Of a stretch of 64,000 nucleotides of DNA, positions 50,937 through 60,476 are shown piece by piece. Under the pieces are notes generated by a model, which saw only the letters and a list, made by a program, of their open reading frames with translations, had not been told where the DNA came from and did no database searches. The number at the start of each line of letters is the position of its first letter. The first letter of the stretch is position 1. Made by a program: the position numbers and the translations under genes. The DNA comes from Bradyrhizobium sp. NAS80.1 (GTDB taxonomy: Bacteria > Pseudomonadota > Alphaproteobacteria > Rhizobiales > Xanthobacteraceae): assembly GCF_001908205.1 (NCBI RefSeq), contig NZ_LGHL01000123.1, forward strand, positions 1 through 64,000, read 5' to 3'.

Positions 50937-51884
50937 GTGCTTGAACTCATTGTCATTTCGACCCTGAACGGCGTGCTGTTCGGCATGCTGCTCTTCCTGC
51001 TGTCGAGCGGGCTCACCGTCATCTTCAGCATGATGGGCGTGCTCAACTTCGCCCATGCCAGCTTCTACATGCTCGGCGCGTTCTTCGGCTTCCAGCTCAC
51101 GAAGTGGATCGGCTTCTGGCCGGCGCTGGTGCTCGCGCCGCTGCTGGTGGGCGCCATCGGCATGGCGGTGGAGCGCTACGGCCTGCGCAACACCCACAAG
51201 CACGGCCATGTCGCGGAGTTGCTGCTGACCTTTGGTTTGGCTTTTGCGATCGAAGAAATCGTGTCGATGATCTGGGGCAAGAGCCCGGTCGATTACCGCG
51301 TGCCGACGCTGCTCGACTTCCCGGCCTTCACCGTGTTCTCGACCAACTATCCCGCGTACAAGATCTTCATGCTGGTCGTGTCGGTCGTAATCTTCATAGC
51401 GCTCCTGCTCGTGCTCAAGCGCACCCGCGTCGGCCTCATCGTGCAGGCGGCGCTGACGCATCCCCACATGGTCGGGCATCTCGGCCACAATGTCGGGCGC
51501 GTGTTCATGGTGGTGTTCGGCGTCGGCAGCGCGCTGGCCGGTCTTGCCGGCGTCATTGCCGGCCCCGCTTTGGTGACGCAGTCCGACATGGCTGCGGCGC
51601 TCGGACCGATCCTGTTCGTGGTCATCGTGTTTGGCGGCCTTGGCTCCTTGCCCGGCGCCTTCGTCGCCTCGCTGGTCATCGGCCTGGTGCAGACCTTCGC
51701 GGTGGCGCTGAACGGGTCGTTGGCGAGTGCCTTCGGACCGCTCGATCCGTCGGCGGGGCCGTCCGTTCTCACCGACATCTGGAACGTCACGATCGCTCAG
51801 GTCGCGCCGATAGTGCCTTATCTTCTGCTGGTGGTCATTCTGATCGTACGCCCCATGGGCCTGATGGGGACGCGCGAATCATGA
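50937..51884 (+). CDS. livH: LivH-type ABC permease
   Basis: A 315-residue permease with about eight membrane segments; GLTVIFSMMGVLNFAHASFYMLGAF and the coupling loop GLGSLPGAFVASLVIGLVQT are characteristic of LivH. A GTG start at 50937 begins directly at the first hydrophobic segment; the upstream frame adds a charged, unlikely N-terminus. It overlaps livM by four bases. Confidence 0.92.
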   Translation: MLELIVISTLNGVLFGMLLFLLSSGLTVIFSMMGVLNFAHASFYMLGAFFGFQLTKWIGFWPALVLAPLLVGAIGMAVERYGLRNTHKHGHVAELLLTFGLAFAIEEIVSMIWGKSPVDYRVPTLLDFPAFTVFSTNYPAYKIFMLVVSVVIFIALLLVLKRTRVGLIVQAALTHPHMVGHLGHNVGRVFMVVFGVGSALAGLAGVIAGPALVTQSDMAAALGPILFVVIVFGGLGSLPGAFVASLVIGLVQTFAVALNGSLASAFGPLDPSAGPSVLTDIWNVTIAQVAPIVPYLLLVVILIVRPMGLMGTRES

Positions 51885-53173
51885 CCACGGTTTCGACTTC
51901 GACATCCAAGGCGGCGGCAGACCAAGCCGGCGGAAGCCTGCGCTTCTACGGCGTCTGGCTGATCGGTATCGCCGTGCTGATCGTCCTGCCGCTGGTCTTC
52001 TCGTCGGGCGGCTCGCTGACATCCTTCAGCCTGATCGGCATCGCGATCGTCTTCGCGCTGTCCTACAACATCCTGCTCGGCCAGACCGGCCTGCTGTCGT
52101 TTGGTCATGCCGTACACTACGGCCTTGGCGGCTTCGCCGCCTGCCACATGATGAATGCGGTGGTGTCACATGGCTGGCCGATCCCGCTTCCCTTCATCCC
52201 GTTGTTCGGCGGGCTGGGTGGCCTCGTCTTCGCAATCATCATCGGCTGGGTGATGACCAAGCGCGCCGGCACCGTGTTCGCGATGATCTCGCTCGGCATC
52301 GGCGAGCTGGTGGCGTCGTCCTCGCTGATCCTGCGCTCGGTGTTCGGCGGCGAAGCCGGCATCACAACCGACCGCACGGCCTTGCCAAAGATGCTCGGCT
52401 GGTCGTTCGGGCCGCAGCTCCAGGTCTACTACCTGATCGCGTTCTGGCTGGTGCTGTCGGCGATCGCGATGTACGCATTGACGCGAACCCCGCTGGGACG
52501 GATCAGCAACGCAGTCCGAGACAATCCCGAACGCGTCCAGTTCATCGGCTACGATCCTCACGTCGTTCGCTACCTCGCTTTCTGCTTTGCCGGTTTTTTT
52601 GCCGGCGTTGCCGGTAGTCTCGCCGCGATCAATTTCGAGATCGCAAACTCCGCTTATCTTGGCGCGATCCAGTCAGGCCTCGTGCTGTTCGCGACCTTCA
52701 TCGGCGGCACCGCCTATTTCTTCGGGCCGATCCTCGGTGCGATCCTGGTGACCTATCTCCAGCTCGGGCTGACCAACGTCACCAGTGTCTGGCAGCTCTA
52801 TTTCGGCATCATTTTCATCGGCATCGTGATGTTCGCGCCCGGCGGCATCGCCGGCTTGGTGATGATGCACCGGCCGCTGGTTCGCGCCGGAACGCTGTGG
52901 ACCGTGATTCCGTCCTATCTCGTGGCCATCGTACCGACCGTGGCGCTCGCCTGCGGCGTGATCCTGACCATCGAGATCATCGCGCGCTATTCCGGCGGCG
53001 ATGCCATCAACCTGTTCGGCATCGCCTTCAATCCGGCCTCGCGGGTGACATGGATCGCCGCTGCTGTTCTGCTGGTCGGCGGCTTCCTTGTCGCGCGATT
53101 GACCTGGCGGCGGATCGCGGACGCCTGGGACAGGGCTGCGACGGTCGCCCGTGACCGGGGGTATCTGGCATGA
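51881..53173 (+). CDS. livM: LivM-type ABC permease
   Basis: A 430-residue permease, partner of LivH in the membrane heterodimer. SYNILLGQTGLLSFGHAVHYGLGG is diagnostic. After the usual LivM core there is an extra C-terminal part of about 80 residues with two more hydrophobic segments and a charged tail (ARLTWRRIADAWDRAATVARDRG). It overlaps both neighbouring genes by four bases. Confidence 0.92.
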   Translation: MTTVSTSTSKAAADQAGGSLRFYGVWLIGIAVLIVLPLVFSSGGSLTSFSLIGIAIVFALSYNILLGQTGLLSFGHAVHYGLGGFAACHMMNAVVSHGWPIPLPFIPLFGGLGGLVFAIIIGWVMTKRAGTVFAMISLGIGELVASSSLILRSVFGGEAGITTDRTALPKMLGWSFGPQLQVYYLIAFWLVLSAIAMYALTRTPLGRISNAVRDNPERVQFIGYDPHVVRYLAFCFAGFFAGVAGSLAAINFEIANSAYLGAIQSGLVLFATFIGGTAYFFGPILGAILVTYLQLGLTNVTSVWQLYFGIIFIGIVMFAPGGIAGLVMMHRPLVRAGTLWTVIPSYLVAIVPTVALACGVILTIEIIARYSGGDAINLFGIAFNPASRVTWIAAAVLLVGGFLVARLTWRRIADAWDRAATVARDRGYLA

Positions 53174-53919
53174 CCGCAGCGATCGAAGTCCGCGCTGTCG
53201 AAAAGCGCTTTGGCAATGTCGGCATCATCCGCGATCTGAATCTCAGCGTCGCGAAAGGCGAGCGGCACGCCATTATCGGTCCGAACGGAGCCGGTAAGTC
53301 CACGACGTTCAATTTGATCAGTGGCCACATCAAGCCAACCTCGGGCGAGGTGAAGCTGAACGGCGATTTGATCTCCGGCTTGCGGCCGTTCGAGATCAAC
53401 CGGCGCGGCCTGTCGCGCTCGTTCCAGGTCACCAACGTGTTTGCGCGTATGACGGTCTGGGAAAATGTCCGCTGCGCCGTGCTGTGGGCAACGGGTCACC
53501 GCTATGCGTTCTGGAAGAACGTCGACAGTCTGCCCGAAGTGCGTGAGCGGACGGCGCAAATCCTGGACGACATCCATCTCACGCACCGGCGCGACGTTCC
53601 TGCCGGGTTGCTCACTTATGCCGAGCAGCGCGAGCTCGAGATCGGAATCACCATCGCGAGCGGCGCCACCGTCGTCATGCTGGATGAACCGACCGCCGGC
53701 ATGAGCCACGCCGAAACCGACCGCGCAGTATCGCTGATCCGCCGATTGACCGAGGAAAAGACGCTGGTGATCGTCGAGCACGACATGAGCGTCGTGTTTG
53801 GCCTTGCCGACCGCATCTCGGTGCTGGTCTACGGCCATATCATCGCATCGGGCACTCCGGAAGAAATCCGGCGCGATCCAAAGGTCAAGGAAGCCTATCT
53901 CGGCGAGGAAGCGCACTGA
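53170..53919 (+). CDS. livG: LivG-type ABC ATPase with degenerate signature motif
   Basis: A 249-residue ATPase with intact Walker A GPNGAGKST (37-45), Q-loop SRSFQVTNVF and Walker B VVMLDEPTAGMSHAE. The ABC signature, usually LSxGxQ or LPYGxQ in LivG, reads LTYAEQRELEI (148-158), with Ala151 at the invariant Gly. It partners LivF, and its stop overlaps the LivF start by one base (TGATG arrangement). Confidence 0.92.
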   Translation: MTAAIEVRAVEKRFGNVGIIRDLNLSVAKGERHAIIGPNGAGKSTTFNLISGHIKPTSGEVKLNGDLISGLRPFEINRRGLSRSFQVTNVFARMTVWENVRCAVLWATGHRYAFWKNVDSLPEVRERTAQILDDIHLTHRRDVPAGLLTYAEQRELEIGITIASGATVVMLDEPTAGMSHAETDRAVSLIRRLTEEKTLVIVEHDMSVVFGLADRISVLVYGHIIASGTPEEIRRDPKVKEAYLGEEAH

Positions 53920-54614
53920 TGCTCGAGGTCAGGGATCTCCACGCCTATTACGGCAAGAGCCACATTCTCCAGGGCGTCGACCTCGATGTCGCCGCAGGCG
54001 AGGTCGTGAGCCTGCTCGGCCGCAATGGTGTCGGTCGCTCCACCACGGTCAAGGCGATCATGGGCGAGGTCGCCCCGCAAGGCACGATCCGCTTCAAGGG
54101 CAAGGACATCGCCGGTCTTCCCAGCTACAAGATCGCGCGCCTCGGCCTCGGCTATGTTCCCGAGCATCGCGACATCTTTCCGAGCCTGACGGTTCGTCAG
54201 AACCTTGTGCTCGGGATCAAGGATACGCGCCGTCCCGGCAAATGGCGGCTCCAGGACATGCTCGACATGTTCCCCAATCTTGCCGCCCGCGCCGACACGC
54301 CCGCGGGCGTGCTGTCCGGCGGCGAGAAGCAGATGCTCACGACGTGCCGGACGCTGATGGGCGATCCCGATCTCATCATGATCGACGAGCCGACCGAAGG
54401 TCTCGCGCCGCTGATCGTGCAGCAGGTTGGCGATCTCATCGCGCGTATCGCAGAGGCCGGTGTCGCCATTCTGCTGGTCGAGCAGAAGCTGTCGATCGCG
54501 ATGCGGATTTCGAAGCGCGTCTACATCATGGGACACGGCCGCGTCGTGTTCGAAGGCACGCCGGACGAGCTCAAGGCGAATGCCGCCGTGCGCCAGGAGT
54601 GGCTCGAGGTGTGA
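53919..54614 (+). CDS. livF: LivF-type ABC ATPase with Arg in place of the Walker A lysine
   Basis: A 231-residue ATPase. The Walker A region reads GRNGVGRSTT (34-43), with Arg40 replacing the catalytic lysine; the signature LSGGEKQM and Walker B LIMIDEPTEGLAP are canonical. I recall this GVGRST form in a subgroup of LivF proteins, so it is probably not a sequence error. Together with the LivG signature change, one of the two ATP sites in the heterodimer would be degenerate. Confidence 0.92.
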   Translation: MLEVRDLHAYYGKSHILQGVDLDVAAGEVVSLLGRNGVGRSTTVKAIMGEVAPQGTIRFKGKDIAGLPSYKIARLGLGYVPEHRDIFPSLTVRQNLVLGIKDTRRPGKWRLQDMLDMFPNLAARADTPAGVLSGGEKQMLTTCRTLMGDPDLIMIDEPTEGLAPLIVQQVGDLIARIAEAGVAILLVEQKLSIAMRISKRVYIMGHGRVVFEGTPDELKANAAVRQEWLEV

Positions 54615-54658
54615 CGCTCACATTCCGCGTGACGAACGCGCAAAATAGAACGGCTGCA

Positions 54659-54676
54659 AGATGCGCATACGCATCT
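54659..54676. promoter_or_regulatory. Inverted repeat AGATGCG-CATA-CGCATCT
   Basis: A perfect seven-base inverted repeat with a four-base centre, 45 bases after livF and about 165 bases before the next binding-protein gene. It may be a weak terminator or an operator. Nothing else is apparent in the 226-base gap. Confidence 0.35.
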
Positions 54677-54840
54677 GAATTCTCCGCTACATCTCACGCT
54701 GTATAATCGGGGTATCGTCGCAATCGCTGGCATCGCGATCGATGCGGCTGACGATAACCAAGAAAACAGTGGAGGACGCCGACGGCGGCCTGTGAGCGCG
54801 CGCGCGTCGATGCCTCCTGCCTGTGAAGGAGATCCCGAGG

Positions 54841-56052
54841 ATGCCAGGAAATAAACGCGGACTGGTTCGTGGAGCTGTCGCTCTGTTCGCAGTCCTGGGA
54901 GCTGCTTCGGCGGCTGTAGCCGGAAACTACGATACGGGCGCGACCGATACGACGATCAAGCTCGGGCAGACCATGCCCTATTCGGGACCGGCCTCCGCTT
55001 ATTCGGCGATCGGCCGTGCCGAGATCGCCTATTTCAAGATGCTCAACGACAAGGGCGGCATCAACGGCCGCAAGGTCGAACTCCTCAGCATGGACGACGC
55101 CTATTCGCCGGCGAAGACGGTGGAGCAGGTGCGGCGCCTCGCCGAGAGTGACGAGGTGTTCGCGATGTTCTCGATGCTCGGGACCGGCCCGAACATCGCC
55201 GCGCAGAAATACCTCAATGCCAAGAAGATCCCGCAGCTGTTCCCGTCGAGCGGTGCCAGCCGCTGGAACGATTCGCAGCATTTCCCCTGGACCACCGGCT
55301 CGCAGCCGACCTACAGGACCGAGGGGAGGATCTACGCCAAGTGGATTTTGGCGAACAAGCCGGACGCCAAGATCGCCGTCATCACGCCGAACGAGGATCC
55401 GGGGCGCGACTATCTCGCCGGCTTCATGGAGGGACTCGGCGAGCACGTCAACCAGATTGTGTCGGAGGCCGTCTATGAGACGTCGGATCCGACCGTCGAC
55501 TCCCAGATCGTCAAGTTCAAGGCCGCCGGCGCAGACGTTATTTTCAACGAGTGCACGCCGAAATTCGCGGCGCAGGCGATCAAGAAAGTTGCGGAGCTCG
55601 GCTGGAAGCCGCAGATCATCCTTCCGGCCGTCTCCAATTCCGTCGGCTCCGTGCTGACGCCGGCCGGTCTCGACAATTCCGTCGGCATTGTCACCGGCGC
55701 GTTTCAGAAGGATCCCGGCGATCCGCGCTGGGCCGATGATCCCGGCATGAAGGCCTGGCGCGAGTGGATGAAGACCTACAATTCGGGCGCGGATCCGGCC
55801 GACATCTTCAATGTCACCGGCTACACTATGGCGCAGATGATGGAGCTGGTGCTGCAACGCGCCGGCAACGATCTCACGCGGGCAAATCTGATGAAGCAGA
55901 CGCAGTCCTTCAAGGACGTCGAACTGCCGATGCTGCTGCCGGGCATCAAGCTCAACACCTCGGCCGAGCAGGCCACGCCGATCCGGCAGTTGCAGATGGC
56001 GCGCTTCAACGGAAAGTCGTGGGAGCTGTTCGGCGACGTTATCGGCGAATAG
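54841..56052 (+). CDS. Second LivK-type ABC transporter binding protein
   Basis: A 403-residue periplasmic-binding protein with signal peptide (cleavage near SAAVAG) and TTIKLGQTMPYSGPASAYSAIGRAE, followed by MLNDKGGINGRKVELLSMDDAYSPAKTVEQVRRL. The AAGGAG ribosome site lies inside a possible longer frame, so ATG 54841 is chosen. It is related to the partial protein at the right edge of the window (NDEGGVNGRR, DDAYSPPKTVEQTRRL) more than to the first Liv binding protein. It likely offers an alternative ligand specificity to LivHMGF. Confidence 0.92.
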   Translation: MPGNKRGLVRGAVALFAVLGAASAAVAGNYDTGATDTTIKLGQTMPYSGPASAYSAIGRAEIAYFKMLNDKGGINGRKVELLSMDDAYSPAKTVEQVRRLAESDEVFAMFSMLGTGPNIAAQKYLNAKKIPQLFPSSGASRWNDSQHFPWTTGSQPTYRTEGRIYAKWILANKPDAKIAVITPNEDPGRDYLAGFMEGLGEHVNQIVSEAVYETSDPTVDSQIVKFKAAGADVIFNECTPKFAAQAIKKVAELGWKPQIILPAVSNSVGSVLTPAGLDNSVGIVTGAFQKDPGDPRWADDPGMKAWREWMKTYNSGADPADIFNVTGYTMAQMMELVLQRAGNDLTRANLMKQTQSFKDVELPMLLPGIKLNTSAEQATPIRQLQMARFNGKSWELFGDVIGE

Positions 56053-56168
56053 TATCGATGCATCGTGACGGGCGGGCAGGGCACCAGCCTTGCCCGTTTG
56101 TCTTGTCTACCTGTCTTGCCGACTTGCCTTGCCCCGCAGTGATCGCTTCCTCCAGCCCCCGTGAAGAG

Positions 56169-57365
56169 ATGATGACACCGACCGGTCCCCTCAGCGGCAT
56201 TCGCGTTCTCGATCTGACGAGTGTGCTGTTTGGTCCCTATGCCGCGCAGATGCTCGGAGACTGGGGCGCTGATGTCATCAAGGTCGAGCCGCCCGCGGGC
56301 GATACCTGGCGCTACACCGGCGTGTTCCGAAACCGCGGCATGAGCGGCCAGTTCATGGCGGTCAACCGCAACAAGCGCAGTCTCGCGCTCGATCTGAAGC
56401 ACCCGGACGGCAAAGCCGCGCTGGCGCGATTGATCCCGACAGTCGATGCGCTCGTCACCAATGTGCGTCCGGCAGCGATGGCGCGGCTCGGCTTCGGCTA
56501 TGACGCCTGCGCGAAGCTCAACCCGCGTTTGATCTACGCCGCGGCGACCGGCTTCGGCCAGGACGGACCGTGGGCGGCGCGGCCCGCATTTGACGAGATC
56601 ATCCAGGCGGCGTCGGGCCTCGCGTCGTCGATCGGATCGGACGAGGAGCCGGAGTTCATCCCGAGCCTCGTCGGCGACAAGATCTGTGCGCTGGCAATGG
56701 TCGGCGCGGTGTCCGCGGCCCTGTTCCGGCGCGAGCGCACCGGGCAGGGCCAGATGGTCGAAGTGCCGATGCTGGAAACGATCGCCGGCTTCAACAGCAT
56801 CGAGATGCTGGGTGGGCACGCTTTCGATCCGCCGATCGGCCCGACCGGCTACAAGCGGATGAAAGAGCGGCGTCCGGTGCAGACGAAAGACGGCTGGCTG
56901 ACGATGCTGCCTTATTCCGGGGACAACTGGTGCGCCTTCTTCGAAGCCGTTGGCCGCCCCGAGTTGATCGAGGAACTCGGCGTGCGCGATCCTGTGCAGC
57001 GTTCGCAGAACATCGACCGGATCTACGACCGCATGAGCGAGATCGGGCCGACCCGCACCACGGTGGAGTGGGAGGAGTTGTTGCTGCGGCTGGACGTGCC
57101 ACACACCGCTTTCGCCCGGCTCACCGAGATCGGTGAGCAGCCGCATCTCGCCGCCGTCGGGCTGTTTGCAGATATCGATCATCCCTCGGAAGGACGTATC
57201 AGGCAGGCGCGTCCCGCGACAAAATTCTCCGAAAGCCCGGCGGGCATCCACCGTATGGCGCCGCGCCTCGGCGAGCATTCACGTGAAGTGCTGCGCGAGG
57301 CCGGCCTGAGCGAGTCCGAAATCCAGGCGGCTGTCGACAGCAAGGCGGTTGGCGTCGCGTCGTAG
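56169..57365 (+). CDS. CaiB/BaiF-type CoA transferase
   Basis: A 398-residue family III CoA transferase, which exchanges CoA between acyl groups such as formyl-, carnitinyl- or succinyl-CoA. The N-terminal block GPLSGIRVLDLTSVLFGPYAAQMLGDWGADVIKVEPP carries the catalytic Asp just after GDWGAD; NKRSLALDLKHPDG and VEVPMLET follow. Two tandem ATG codons (56169, 56172) are possible starts. Its place after an ABC binding protein gene suggests activation of an imported acid. Confidence 0.9.
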   Translation: MMTPTGPLSGIRVLDLTSVLFGPYAAQMLGDWGADVIKVEPPAGDTWRYTGVFRNRGMSGQFMAVNRNKRSLALDLKHPDGKAALARLIPTVDALVTNVRPAAMARLGFGYDACAKLNPRLIYAAATGFGQDGPWAARPAFDEIIQAASGLASSIGSDEEPEFIPSLVGDKICALAMVGAVSAALFRRERTGQGQMVEVPMLETIAGFNSIEMLGGHAFDPPIGPTGYKRMKERRPVQTKDGWLTMLPYSGDNWCAFFEAVGRPELIEELGVRDPVQRSQNIDRIYDRMSEIGPTRTTVEWEELLLRLDVPHTAFARLTEIGEQPHLAAVGLFADIDHPSEGRIRQARPATKFSESPAGIHRMAPRLGEHSREVLREAGLSESEIQAAVDSKAVGVAS

Positions 57366-57514
57366 CGCCGTTAAGGAACCGAAATTGCGGACCGCGCTTG
57401 TTCAGGCGATGTCCAACATGACGGGCGCGTGACGTTCTCTGTGATGCCGGTCACATTCTGCTGCGCCGGGGCGGGCCTAGCATGGGCTCGGTTGGTCAAC
57501 GCCCGGATCAGTTC

Positions 57515-57733
57515 ATGACCACGGCCGATCTTGCCTTTGTGTTGCGCAAGCTGGGTGTCGCTGCAGCGCTTATCTGCGTGCTTCTCAGCCTAACGGTGTT
57601 CCTTGTGCTGGTGGTCAGGGAGCATGAACCGGTCGGGGAAGCCGCCTCGCGCGCCCTGCCACTCATGGTCTTTGCGCTGTTCGGCGCCTTCGGCGCTGCA
57701 ATGACGCGCCTGGTCGGGCGTCAGACCCACTAA
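57515..57733 (+). CDS. Small membrane protein with two hydrophobic segments
   Basis: A 72-residue protein (MTTADLAFVLRKLG) with two probable transmembrane helices (about 12-34 and 46-65) and a short Arg-containing end. An ATG 11 codons upstream is an alternative start. I do not recognise a family; no operon partners are apparent. Confidence 0.55.
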   Translation: MTTADLAFVLRKLGVAAALICVLLSLTVFLVLVVREHEPVGEAASRALPLMVFALFGAFGAAMTRLVGRQTH

Positions 57734-57949
57734 CTGGACATTCTGCCGCAGCTGTGCGCCGCCAGCCTCGGGCCAGCCCCGACCCTTAGCCGCCTTCCGC
57801 CTGCGCGAGCCGTCGTATATGAGAGATTTGTCTGCCGGAACGTGCCGAAAATCGCCCAATAGGGAACGTAAGGTGGCTGCGATTTCTTAATCCTGAGATC
57901 GCAATCTGACCGACTGAAGGCGCGGACTGGTACCGGACCGGGGAATGGT

Positions 57950-59536
57950 ATGAAAGACCTGATGACGACGACGCAATCCACCACGGCGATGCGGCGTTGG
58001 TGGCCTCCCGGAGTTGTCGCGCTCGCGGCGGTGGTCGCCCTGACGGCGCTGACCGCAAGCGCCGAAGCGGCCAAGCAGGCGCGCCAGCCTGCCGAGGCGG
58101 TGGCGCCGCGCGAGGCCGGCGAGCCGATCATGGCGATCGTGTCGATCAAGAGCCAGCGGGTCACCTTCTACGACGCCGACGGCTGGATTCTCCGCGCGCC
58201 GGTGTCGACCGGCACCACGGGGCGCGAGACGCCGGCTGGCGTCTTCGCAATCATCGAGAAGGACAAGGACCACCACTCGACCATGTATGACGATGCCTGG
58301 ATGCCGAACATGCAGCGCATCACCTGGAACGGCATCGCGCTGCATGGCGGGCCGCTGCCCGGCTATGCCGCCTCGCACGGTTGCGTGCGGATGCCCTTCG
58401 GCTTTGCGGAGGGCCTGTTCGACAAGACGCAGATCGGCATGCGCGTGATCATCTCGCCGAACGACGCGGCCCCGGTCGATTTCTCCCACCCCTCGCTGTT
58501 CGTGCCGAAGCGCGAAGCCATTGCGGCGGTGCCGGCCCGTGCCGACAAGCTTTCCGCCGAGGCCGAGGAGGCGACCCAGGCCGCCGACGAAGCCAAGAAG
58601 GCCGCCGCGGTGGCTGCGAAGGAGGCGGCCTCGCTCCCGGCGTCGCTGCGCAAGCTGGAGCAGCAGAAGACCCGCGCCGACGCCGAACTCGCTTTTGCCG
58701 ACAAGACGCTCGCGGCCGCAAAGACCGATGAGGCGCGGGCGAAGGCCGAGGAGCTGAAGCAGAAGGCCGCCACCAAGGCCGCCGATTCCGCAACGCAGCT
58801 CGATGCCGCCAAGGCCGCCGCACAGCCGAAGCGCGACGCCGTCGCCGCCACCAAGGAGGCCGCCAAGGTAGCTGCGGCCAAGAAGACCGATGCCGTGAAG
58901 GCTGCGACCGACGCAAAGCTCGCGCTCGAGCCGGTCTCGGTCTACATCAGCCGCGCGACTCAGAAGCTTTACGTGCGGCGAAACACGCACAAGCCGGCGC
59001 CGGACGGCGGCGGCGAGGTGTTCGACACCAGCATCGAGGTCCCCGTCACGATTCGTAATCCCGACCAGCCGCTCGGTACGCATATCTTCACGGCGATGGC
59101 GAAGAACGATGCAGGCCTGCGCTGGAGCGTGGTCACGATCGACGACGGCGACAACGCCAAGAACGCGCTCGACCGCATCACCTTCCCGCAGGAAGTTCTC
59201 GACCGCATCGCGCCGACCGCATTGCCGCGCTCGTCGATCATCATCTCGGACGAGCCGCTGAGCAGCGAGACCAACTACCGGACCGAGTTCGTCGCGGTGC
59301 TGAGCAATCATCCGCAAGGCGGCTTCATCACCCGCAAGCCGACCGCGCCGCCGATGGCGATGGCGAGCGAGGACAGCTGGGATAATGGCGGCAATGGCTC
59401 CTTCTTCTTCTTCCAGCAGCGCAATCCATACCCGCAGCCGGTCAATCCGTACCCGCAGCCGGTCAATCCGCGCCAGCGCGGCCAGTATCAGTATTATCAG
59501 CCGGCGCAGCCGATGCAGCGGGGCTTTTGGCAGTAG
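57950..59536 (+). CDS. L,D-transpeptidase (YkuD) with Ala/Lys-rich coiled-coil region
   Basis: A 528-residue periplasmic enzyme. After an N-terminal hydrophobic segment, a YkuD domain (about 60-180) shows GTTGRETPAGVFAI and the catalytic HGGPLPGYAASHGCVRMP with Cys in SHGCVRM. This enzyme type makes 3-3 peptidoglycan crosslinks or attaches proteins. A long Ala/Lys/Glu-rich helical region (about 200-325) and a second, less clear domain (about 325-470) follow; the tail has the tandem repeat NPYPQPV (two copies, 59430-59470) and is Gln/Pro/Tyr-rich. The structure resembles a surface-anchored peptidoglycan enzyme. Confidence 0.88.
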   Translation: MKDLMTTTQSTTAMRRWWPPGVVALAAVVALTALTASAEAAKQARQPAEAVAPREAGEPIMAIVSIKSQRVTFYDADGWILRAPVSTGTTGRETPAGVFAIIEKDKDHHSTMYDDAWMPNMQRITWNGIALHGGPLPGYAASHGCVRMPFGFAEGLFDKTQIGMRVIISPNDAAPVDFSHPSLFVPKREAIAAVPARADKLSAEAEEATQAADEAKKAAAVAAKEAASLPASLRKLEQQKTRADAELAFADKTLAAAKTDEARAKAEELKQKAATKAADSATQLDAAKAAAQPKRDAVAATKEAAKVAAAKKTDAVKAATDAKLALEPVSVYISRATQKLYVRRNTHKPAPDGGGEVFDTSIEVPVTIRNPDQPLGTHIFTAMAKNDAGLRWSVVTIDDGDNAKNALDRITFPQEVLDRIAPTALPRSSIIISDEPLSSETNYRTEFVAVLSNHPQGGFITRKPTAPPMAMASEDSWDNGGNGSFFFFQQRNPYPQPVNPYPQPVNPRQRGQYQYYQPAQPMQRGFWQ

Positions 59537-59566
59537 GGCGCGGCTCGCGCGTCAGGTCGAGGCGCG

Positions 59567-60382
59567 CTACGACGGGCGCGCCGTGATCACCAGGGCCTGA
59601 ATCCCGGCTTCGACAGGCCCCGATCCGTGGCGCATCCGGATGGCCTCGGCAACGGCGTCCGTCGCGGCCTGAAGCTTGCTCGCATCCCTGGCCTCGATCT
59701 CGCCGCGCAGCGGCGTTCCCTGACAGTACGCGATCGCCACGTATTCCGCTGACGGCGCGCGGCTCATTGTGGATCGCGTTTCGATTGATATGTCGGTGAA
59801 GCCTGCGCGTTCGAGATCTGCCTTGATGACGGCCTTGTCGTGATAGCCGTGCGGCGTCCGCGCCATGAATAGGGGCGGATCGTCGGGAAACATCTTGCCG
59901 AGCGTGACCGTCGCGTCCTCCGCGAACACGTTGTCTTCGATACGGTCCCAGACACTGAACAGGTATGTGCCATTCGGCTTCAAGACCCGCTTCGCCTCCG
60001 CGTAGCCCTTGGTCCGATCCGGAAAGAACATGGCGCCGAACTGGCAGCAGACGACGTCGAACGCGGCGTCGTCGAAGGGCAGGGCCAACGCATCCGCCTG
60101 ACGCCAGGAAATACGCGGATCTTCGCCCTGACGCTGCATCGCGACGGCGAGCATCGGCTCGTTGAGGTCGGTCGCAACATAGCGGACGCGTGGTGGCAGC
60201 ACCGCCGCCACGGCTCGCGTGACGGCGCCGGTGCCTGCCGCGATTTCGAGCAGGACCGAGGGAGACAGAGCTGCTACGCGCCTGGCGATGTCGTCGGCAT
60301 AGGCGGAGAAGATCAGCGGGACGAGATACTCGTCGTAGAGTTTCGGAACCGAACCGGCGAAGACCTTGTCAGTCGCGGACAT
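59567..60382 (-). CDS. Class I SAM-dependent methyltransferase
   Basis: A 271-residue methyltransferase of the UbiE/methyltransferase-11 type. The SAM-binding motifs are LLEIAAGTGAVTRAVA, ATDLNEPMLAVA and FDVVCCQFGAMFFPD. The start at 60382 (MSATDKVF) is preferred over a longer frame with a Cys/Arg-rich extension. The substrate is unknown. It is convergent with the transpeptidase gene. Confidence 0.9.
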   Translation of the reverse strand: MSATDKVFAGSVPKLYDEYLVPLIFSAYADDIARRVAALSPSVLLEIAAGTGAVTRAVAAVLPPRVRYVATDLNEPMLAVAMQRQGEDPRISWRQADALALPFDDAAFDVVCCQFGAMFFPDRTKGYAEAKRVLKPNGTYLFSVWDRIEDNVFAEDATVTLGKMFPDDPPLFMARTPHGYHDKAVIKADLERAGFTDISIETRSTMSRAPSAEYVAIAYCQGTPLRGEIEARDASKLQAATDAVAEAIRMRHGSGPVEAGIQALVITARPS

Positions 60383-60476
60383 GCTTGCCTCGCTGAACCC
60401 TGGGGCAGGACAGGGCACGCTATCACGGATCGGCCGTCCCTGAACGGCGTGACTTGTCCAGGCGATGCGACAGACC

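Noticed and set aside
57887..59317. 476-codon frame antisense to the L,D-transpeptidase
   Set aside because: Gly/Leu/Arg low-complexity shadow of an Ala/Lys-rich region.
59430..59470. Direct repeat considered as a mobile-element target duplication
   Set aside because: It is an in-frame NPYPQPV protein repeat within the transpeptidase tail.
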